From Antitrichia curtipendula (lineage: Eukaryota > Streptophyta > Bryopsida > Hypnales > Leucodontaceae): a stretch of DNA of 64,000 bases. Location of the stretch: assembly GCA_951230915.1 (NCBI GenBank), contig OX579636.1, forward strand, positions 36,329,567-36,393,566. Reading direction: 5' to 3'. Position numbers and translations under genes: made by a program. Position 1 is the first letter of the stretch. Each line of letters opens with the position of its first letter. A model generated the notes under the pieces. It was not told where the DNA came from, made no database searches, and saw only the letters and a program-made list of their open reading frames with translations. Of the stretch, positions 57,660-64,000 are shown piece after piece.

Positions 57660-58705
57660 ATATAAAAAAATATATTCAATGTATACACCTTTAAGAAGAA
57701 CGTACCCTATGAAGGAAAAGCATAAAAAAAAAAATTCTAAGTAGGAGAGCTAAAAGAGTGCAAAATCTCAAGAAAATAGGTACTTTGACGTTTTAGTTTG
57801 TAAAAAATAGAAAAATTAATTTTTGAAGAAATTTAAAAAGTTGTCCATTTGGAAGAACTCTATAGTGAAGAGATTTTACAAAAATAATGATTTCAAAACC
57901 ATCTTCAATGTTCAAAAGTGCATGCGCAAAGGAGCCCTTTTAGTATGCATGTGGAGGACATAAAATAATTTTTTTTTAGATTTCCTTTGGTAGGCACATG
58001 TCCATCTAGTGTGGGAATAGCCTATGAAAATTTCAAGTCTATACCATTATGTTTGGATACTCCATAGTACTAACCACAAAGTGTGACTAATTAACTAATT
58101 ATACTTGTTAAATTTCTTAAAAAATAAGTCATCTTCAATAAAAATTTCAAGTAAATTGGACTCATGCTTCAAAAGTTAAGGCTGATGACTAATCTATCAC
58201 TCCAACTATGACGCAAATTAGAACTGGTCTTTCTTGCAATCATCCTAACTTCCAAGTTTTTCTTGTGCATATCAAAACATTCATACAAGGGAAAATTAGT
58301 TGCTTAAGAAGTCTTCCTTCTCTATGAAGATCGTCCTTATTTAATAGTGGCATTTTGTATCTATTGCAACTCCCTAGTTTTTATCTTTCCACATTGTAAT
58401 TAATAGCCATGTCAACTTGTTTTATACCGTATGTGAAAGGACACATTACACATTCACTATATTAGAATCATTTAATTGTAACATGCAATAATAAAACATT
58501 GCCAAATCCTTAATACTTTCATTGCTACAAAAAAAAGACTACTATTATAAGACTCATCAATAGGGAATATTCCATTTTCTTTCATGTGCAACTTTCAAAT
58601 TTGCATGGACTCATGATCAACTTTTAATCTCAATATCTCTTATTCTATATCTCTAATGTTTGAATGTTTAAGTAGTTTTGGAATGTAGAATACATTTTAC
58701 TTATT
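57660..58705. other. AT-rich DNA, nothing recognised
   Basis: No gene, element end or tandem repeat was identified. Confidence 0.4.
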
Positions 58706-58710
58706 ATTAC

Positions 58711-59327
58711 CCCCTAAAGCCCCAAGGCCTCATTTCCATCAAAAACCACCTGAAACCGCCATTTCTGTAGCAAAGAGCAAAAAAAAAGTTTAAATGTTTT
58801 GTTTTTTATATCTAACTATAGGATCTTATACTAGACTATTGTGAAAATTGAAGTCAGAAATGAATCCTACAAGTTGTTTTTTCAAGAAGATGCTTTGATT
58901 ACCTCCAAAACAAGATTGTCGATAACTTTCACATAACAAATCCAAATGGAATAAATTAAAGCTTCCCATGTACATTAAAATATAATATATACAAAAAATT
59001 TACTTTAATTTTTTTTGGAGTTTTTTTTCCCTTGCCGAACTAAGGAAAGGGCTTTTTTGTGCCAAACTATTGCTCCCGAGCTTTGATTGAAATAAAAATT
59101 ACATTTTTAGAAAGCTAATGTGTTTTTCTATCTTTTCAAAAAAATTAAAAAATCATGACAAATATTAAGACCACTATGCAACTAGTGTCCTATACAACTA
59201 TCCTATGATTGTAATCCTCTCTATTAGCACCAAATCTAACGTAATTGTTTTATGTTGTTGTTTTACAGCATAGGAACCTTCCCGAAATCTATTTTGTCCC
59301 CCCATGGAGATAGGTGGACTTTAGAGG
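58711..59327 (+). mobile_element. TTAA-3 element, internally deleted copy (617 bp)
   Basis: The ends are CCCCTAAAGCCCC and (reverse complement) CCTCTAAAGTCC, bordered by TTAC on the left (one change) and TTAA 59328-59331 on the right. Compared with 49641-50561 the middle is deleted. An extra segment of about 95 bp (59175-59272, ending in tttacag) interrupts the right part between 'gacca' and 'cataggaacc'. Confidence 0.75.
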
Positions 59328-59674
59328 TTAAATATACTCAAGTAGAAGAATTCAAAGAAAAAACATAACATAATGTTGACTAGAATTGGACTGAAAGGAT
59401 GTCTTTGTTCACTTCCAAAGTTCATATCAATAGAGTGCAAATCAAATGGTGAATTCACACCATCTTATTCTTTCAATGTCTTCTCCCAATAGCTCCTTTA
59501 TTAACAATTTACCAAGTCTTAAGTTTCCTAGTCATTCATATTCATAGTTGAGGAATTGAAATTTAGTCATAGTTGACAGTGGACGCTTATACTTTAGAAT
59601 AGAAGAAAAATCTTTGAAAATCTTTGCTAATAAAAGCATCTACGCCGCACCTACTAGGGGTGTAAATGTGTTTA

Positions 59675-59760
59675 CTTATGTGACTGGTGGTCTTGTATCT
59701 CTCACTTTTGCAATGAAATTCTGTGTCATTTGTTTCAAAAACGAAACAAAACAAAAAAGG
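59675..59760 (+). mobile_element. SINE family copy h, diverged
   Basis: A diverged hairpin module (AATGAAATTCTGTGTCATT) is followed by an A-rich tail (aacgaaacaaaacaaaaaa). The upstream part has 'gactggtggtcttgta', matching the body of copy b. No target duplication was found. Confidence 0.55.
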
Positions 59761-59799
59761 TTGACTTATTATTCGATGTCATTCGCCCAACAAATTTTG

Positions 59800-61111
59800 G
59801 TCAACTAGTTGCCTTGCTACCCGCCCACTCCAGCACTCCCCAAATTAAGGCGCAAACTTCGTTTTGGAGCACAGATTCCTTGGGCTCCCAGCGACCCAGC
59901 CTGGAGTCCTAGAATGATAGAATCACTCAAGGTTGGAGTGCCGAGATGCTCCAGCGAGTCTGATGAGTAGCTAGCTAGCTAAGCGTCGTCCCAGCCTAGC
60001 GTTGAATTCCTGAACCGTTGAAATTCGGACACTGGTGACGTCCTTCACCGGCCGGTTCACCAATCAACCAGATCGAACCTCCCACAACACTATTCAGCGA
60101 ACGGAACTTGCATTGCAAATTATTGATTCATGAGTGAACTGTAGAAGCGGCTGCAGTAAACGAAAACCATTCGTCAACCTCGAGCCTCGCATTGCAAGTT
60201 CGCACTCCAATTGTTGCCTACAGGAAACTCAAGTAAAAAGAAACCATTTTTCTTTTCTTTTGCGGCAGTTCATGCCAGCGCTGGCCAATCGATCGATCGA
60301 GGGTGGAGACATGATTGGGATCGAATCGGTCCTCAATAACTGCGCTCAATCTGTCATGCACGCCACTACTGGGGTGCTGCTGCGACGCAGGCTCGCTCGG
60401 ATACTAGAAATTTACCTCGTCATGCCTGCAGCTCTTCGTCAATGCGGCTAGCTCCAGTGAATGCTGAGCTGTGTCGTAGCAAGCATTCGTTTGTAGCCCG
60501 CTCTTTGACTTCTGCAGCTGGGAGAGTTTCAAGTTTGGGTCAAATTTTGTGGATTGGCTAGAGCGGTGAGTGGTGAGCTTTGAGCTTGAGTACGTAATGC
60601 CAGGCTAGGGGAGATTGCTGACGAAAGTCAAATGGTCTGGGGAATGTGTTTATTAATCGGGGTATTTGAAGGAGGATTTGTAGTGAGGAACTGAGGTGGG
60701 GAGTCGAGTGTGAGGTTGAGGTGAGGTACAGTTGCGCAGCTATTACGCATGCGCGACTGGTGAGACTGGGACTCTGTGATTGCAGTACGTGCGCGCTCAG
60801 CATGAGCCCTGACGCAAGGAGCCAGTTTTGTGTTGCAGCTCAGAGGATTGTCAATTTGATGATCTGTAAACATCTGACTTGTCGACTGTAACATCTTGTG
60901 ATTCTTTCGATTGCAATTGAGCCTGCGAAGGGGAGATAGAGTTTTGAGCTGAGTGCTTGGAAGGGAAGGGTCTGTTTTTTGGTTTCGTCCATGGCCGCCG
61001 TTTGCTGTGGAAGCGATTTGAGGCAGTGAGCTGTCGCCAAGTGCGTTCGGTTGCACAATTTCCATCCTTCGGGGAGTGCTGGCGCGTGAGGTGGCAGGCA
61101 TTCCTTCCGCG
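59800..61111 (+). promoter_or_regulatory. GC-rich 5' region of the GT2 gene
   Basis: Composition changes sharply to GC-rich about 1.3 kb before the start codon and stays so through the gene, as expected for promoter plus 5' leader. A tandem GATC motif (60287-60301) is present. No TATA element or transcription start could be chosen confidently. The open frames here on both strands, including 60134-60451, were not recognised. ATG codons upstream of 61112 could act as upstream frames if they are transcribed. Confidence 0.45.
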
Positions 61112-63046
61112 ATGGGGTGGACGAAGGAGGAGGTCGAGTACAAGGCCGTCAAGGTCACTGACGACGTCGAAATCACAGTTGACGACAGCAGCAACAACGT
61201 CAGAATTCATCCTCGAAAGCGTCTTTCGCAACAGCATTACCGAAGACTCAAGCATTACGCTCTCTACAGTGTCGTGACGTTGTTAGCGCTCGTCATGCAG
61301 ATCAACTACCTGGCGTACAAATTCTTCCTCTATTCCTTGTACCCCAAAGAGTTGCTGCAGAGTTCATGGCTGCTCGTTCTCCTGTTTTGTGAATGTGTGT
61401 ACCTCTTTACCGCCGTGTTGGGTGCCATCGACCATGTGTTGCCGCCCAGTTGTCGTCCCGACCTGGGCTACCTCGACACCTCCCAGAAGAACATCCCCAC
61501 AGTGGATATTTTCATTCCGTGTTGCAAGGAGCCCACGGAAGTCCCCGTGGAGGCTGTCAAGGCCGCGCTCGCGATGGACTACCCCTCCGATCTAGTGAAG
61601 GTTTTCGTCCTGGACGATGGTGGTGATGACGATCTTCGCGCTTGGTGCGATGGCATGAGCGCAAAGACCCCCAGACTAGTGTACATTCGCCGGAAGAAAT
61701 TGGAAGGGGTGCCCCACAACTTCAAGTGCGGCAACATGAACAACGGGCTCACATATTCTAACTCGGAGTACATTGTCATGATGGACGCCGACATGATTCT
61801 CCACCCGTCGTACTTGCGTCGCCTCTTGCCGCACATTGTGAGCTCCATCGACGTGACGTTCGTCCAGGTGCCCCAAGCGTTTTACAACCTCCCCATCGGT
61901 GATCCCTTGAACGATTCCTGCATCATGGGCTACCACAGGATTCTCCCCAACAGAGACAGCGTGGGCACGGCTACTTGTGTTGGCACGGGGACGCTCTTCC
62001 GGCGCAAGCATTTGGATGAGATCGGTGGGTTCCAGCCGCAATCCATCACCGAGGACACCATGACGGCGTACATGCTCTTCAACCGCGGCTACGAGTCCGT
62101 GTACGTGGATGAGAAGCTGCAAATTGGGCTCACGCCATGGACTTTCGAGGGGTACGTGAAGCAGAGAACGCGCTGGGGAAAGGGCGCCATCCAGCAATGG
62201 TGCGCGACTTGGAGAATATGTTTGGGTCCAGGAAGCAACCTCAACTTCCTCCAAAAGCTTTACTATCTCAATCACACGTCCTTCTACTTCGTCTCTTTCG
62301 TGAACGCGCTGCTGATGGGGACCTTGCTGGCCGCTCTCGCCTTCAACTGGCAAATTTCGGTTGGAACGGATCGTGAAAATGTCAAACTCATCAAAAACCT
62401 CACGCTCTACCTTGTTTCGCTCCGTCTTTCCTGGATCGTGGTCTGGCTCCACGTCCCCCAAGGCGTCATGATGCGTAACCGCGAGGAGTCCCACTTCTGG
62501 TGGATGACGCCCTATTTCATAAAAATGTGCGTGGAATCCTTGTACAACTTCAAATCCACGTTCGAATTCGTGCCCTCCAGCAACATTGACCGAAACGCAG
62601 CAGCGGCGGCGAAGCACTCGGGCGCCTTTCAGAAATGGATCACGAAGTACGCGCAGGTGAAGTGGCACCTCGCGTTCATAATCGTCGCCATGACCGTAGT
62701 CTGCGCCCGAGTCGCCCACGCGTCCGTCACGCGCGACTGCGACGAAACGTTTCTCGCCGTCGGCTTGTCCATCTTCCTGGTTTCAGCCTCAGCGCACATG
62801 CTCGTTCCAGTCACGTTCCTGGCATTCTCACCCAACTTCAAGCCTGCGGATCGGAAGTCGCTCATTAGGTTTAATGCCGAAGGGGTGCCCCAGTTCACGC
62901 AGGCGGATGGCGCGCCGAAATGGTCCTGGGGCGTGGTGCCTTACGAGATGCTGTCGTGGATCACCTTGATCTTCTGGACTGCAGTCATGGTGTTCGTCTT
63001 CATGAACCCCACCGGCGAGGTTTTGCATTCATGGTGCAAAGTTTGA
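61112..63046 (+). CDS. GT2 membrane glycosyltransferase, cellulose-synthase superfamily (candidate arabinoglucan synthase)
   Basis: The single-exon gene encodes 644 residues and starts at an ATG in good context (G at -3 and +4). Two membrane helices (about 49-71 and 85-107) precede a cytosolic GT-A domain, and five follow (about 391-413, 431-453, 518-540, 547-572, 613-632). All processive GT2 motifs are present: DDG at 168-170, DAD at 225-227, TED at 313-315 and QRTRW at 351-355. Such enzymes polymerise sugar from UDP-glucose and thread the chain through their own pore. The plant-specific zinc finger, P-CR and CSR insertions of CESA are absent, as is a PilZ domain. This compact plan is that of ascomycete Tft1-type mixed-linkage glucan synthases and the moss arabinoglucan synthase of Physcomitrium. 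The subfamily assignment is from memory of those families. The product could be another beta-glucan. Confidence 0.93.
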   Translation: MGWTKEEVEYKAVKVTDDVEITVDDSSNNVRIHPRKRLSQQHYRRLKHYALYSVVTLLALVMQINYLAYKFFLYSLYPKELLQSSWLLVLLFCECVYLFTAVLGAIDHVLPPSCRPDLGYLDTSQKNIPTVDIFIPCCKEPTEVPVEAVKAALAMDYPSDLVKVFVLDDGGDDDLRAWCDGMSAKTPRLVYIRRKKLEGVPHNFKCGNMNNGLTYSNSEYIVMMDADMILHPSYLRRLLPHIVSSIDVTFVQVPQAFYNLPIGDPLNDSCIMGYHRILPNRDSVGTATCVGTGTLFRRKHLDEIGGFQPQSITEDTMTAYMLFNRGYESVYVDEKLQIGLTPWTFEGYVKQRTRWGKGAIQQWCATWRICLGPGSNLNFLQKLYYLNHTSFYFVSFVNALLMGTLLAALAFNWQISVGTDRENVKLIKNLTLYLVSLRLSWIVVWLHVPQGVMMRNREESHFWWMTPYFIKMCVESLYNFKSTFEFVPSSNIDRNAAAAAKHSGAFQKWITKYAQVKWHLAFIIVAMTVVCARVAHASVTRDCDETFLAVGLSIFLVSASAHMLVPVTFLAFSPNFKPADRKSLIRFNAEGVPQFTQADGAPKWSWGVVPYEMLSWITLIFWTAVMVFVFMNPTGEVLHSWCKV

Positions 63047-63570
63047 ATTCATTCGATCTTGCCACTCCATGGATGCAAAAGCTTGAATCTTTCTTGCCAC
63101 ACCTTCATCTGGTAGTACTCCATCCGATCGATTCAACCCAAGATTGTTTAATTCCTACCCGGTATTAATTAATTGGATCCAGGAGCTTGCACTAGCTTTG
63201 TACAAAATTGGTAGGTAGTAATTTGCGGCCGATTCTTCGTTGCAACAGATTGCGTTTGTATGTATTCGATCACCCTGTCGACATTCACGAGAGAAAGACG
63301 GTGAGTGGCACTCCCATGTCGTTCGTTTCCCTGGTCAGCCATGCCATGTTACAATTTTCCGTAATAAAAACCAGGCTTTCGTCAACTGAAGCAGCTGTGC
63401 TGTGAAGAGGCTCTGCGCCTGTAGCTCCGGCTAGCTTGCTTGAAGAGAAAGATCCTAGTCAAACTTCGTAGTGGACACTTCCTCTCGTGGTGAATGCAAA
63501 GCCTCCTCCCCTTTGGTCCAAAGCCAATAAAAGTTTTTGAGCTGGGCCAAGTGCACAACAATAAAGATCC
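63047..63570 (+). terminator. 3' region of the GT2 gene with polyadenylation-signal candidates
   Basis: AATAAA occurs at 63363-63368, 63526-63531 and 63560-63565. The pair near 63.53-63.56 kb lies in T-rich surroundings at the point where GC content falls off, making it the likelier transcript end, about 500 bases after the stop codon. Confidence 0.45.
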
Positions 63571-64000
63571 CATTTGAGGCTAAATTTTTTGCTTCTGTCT
63601 TGATCGATCGAGGTTTTCATTCTCTAATACTATGGATGATTAGGGTAGTATGAGTTATCTTTGAGCAGATTGTCACCGTGATTGTAGGAAAAAGATGAGG
63701 TCTCACTTTTTTTTTTATCAAAGAGAGGCAATTTTATACTATGCTAAGGCAAAGTTTAGGATTGGTGTTTGAATTGATAGATTGAATGCTCAAAAGTTCA
63801 ATTGATAGATGTTTTACATATGTGTCTTGGTTTCAATGTTTTAGTATCAAACATTCTTGCAATAAGTGTCTAAGTATTTGTTATTTGGGTGATTGCAAGA
63901 AATACTTCTTCTATTTTTGTCCCCTTGGCTACGGACAAGTGGTTTCTTACTCATATTTTTGTATTATATGTCAATTTTACTAGAAATTTGAAATGAAGGT
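63571..64000. other. AT-rich DNA at the right edge
   Basis: No gene or repeat was recognised before the window ends. Confidence 0.4.

Noticed and set aside
61076..61111. In-frame GTG 12 codons before the chosen GT2 start
   Set aside because: Nuclear plant genes start at ATG; the ATG at 61112 has a good context and the upstream residues fit no family pattern.
60628..61277. Several overlapping frames of 70-190 codons on both strands upstream of the GT2 start
   Set aside because: They overlap one another in GC-rich leader sequence, show no domain, and the long one at 60628-61197 runs antisense into the gene.
61676..62719. 347-codon open frame on the minus strand opposite the GT2 gene
   Set aside because: It mirrors the GC-rich coding strand in antisense; the composition explains its openness and it has no recognisable domain.
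1..64000. LTR retrotransposons
   Set aside because: No reverse transcriptase, integrase or gag-like frame and no long direct repeats were seen, although very decayed solo LTRs could escape reading by eye.

Overview
The window looks like nuclear DNA of a land plant, most likely a seedless one such as a moss. Three things suggest this: plant-type transposons (PIF/Harbinger, Stowaway-like, SINE), a BIG BROTHER-like RING-H2 ubiquitin ligase, and a two-plus-five-helix GT2 synthase of the kind known to me from mosses and ascomycete fungi. The species cannot be fixed from sequence alone. Most of the window is very AT-rich and gene-poor, with islands of higher GC at about 1-1.3, 37.2-43.5, 54.7-55.5 and 59.8-63.5 kb. 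No ribosomal RNA, tRNA gene, CRISPR array or coding LTR retrotransposon was seen.

Only two intact protein genes are convincing, both without introns. On the minus strand, 29.1-30.5 kb encodes a 469-residue RING-H2 protein whose acidic, Asp/Thr-rich front half contains an internal duplication. On the plus strand, 61.1-63.0 kb encodes a 644-residue membrane GT2 glycosyltransferase with every catalytic motif present, in a GC-rich context unlike the surrounding desert.

A complete but dead 6.0-kb PIF/Harbinger transposon fills 42.64-48.67 kb. It has terminal inverted repeats, a TAA target-site duplication, a Myb/trihelix-type ORF1 with a probable 1-kb intron, and a convergent DDE transposase. Five in-frame stops and one frameshift break the two genes. 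SINE copies of one family, several with perfect target-site duplications, cluster just upstream (39.5-42.2 kb) and recur at 54.8-59.8 kb.

The main hidden structure of the desert is a superfamily of non-autonomous elements of about 0.6-1.0 kb. They are bounded by TTAA and short inverted repeats starting CCC or TCCC. At least ten full or partial copies in four sequence groups are present, here labelled TTAA-1 to TTAA-4. They lack coding capacity and carry internal degenerate tandem repeats. One subterminal hairpin shows compensatory base changes. Two different members sit side by side sharing a single TTAA, and another interrupts a 3.8-kb tandem array. The termini resemble piggyBac, but no transposase for them lies in this window.

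The rest is short MITE-like inverted repeats, a 390-bp long-hairpin locus, microsatellites, decayed gene fragments and AT-rich sequence in which nothing could be recognised.
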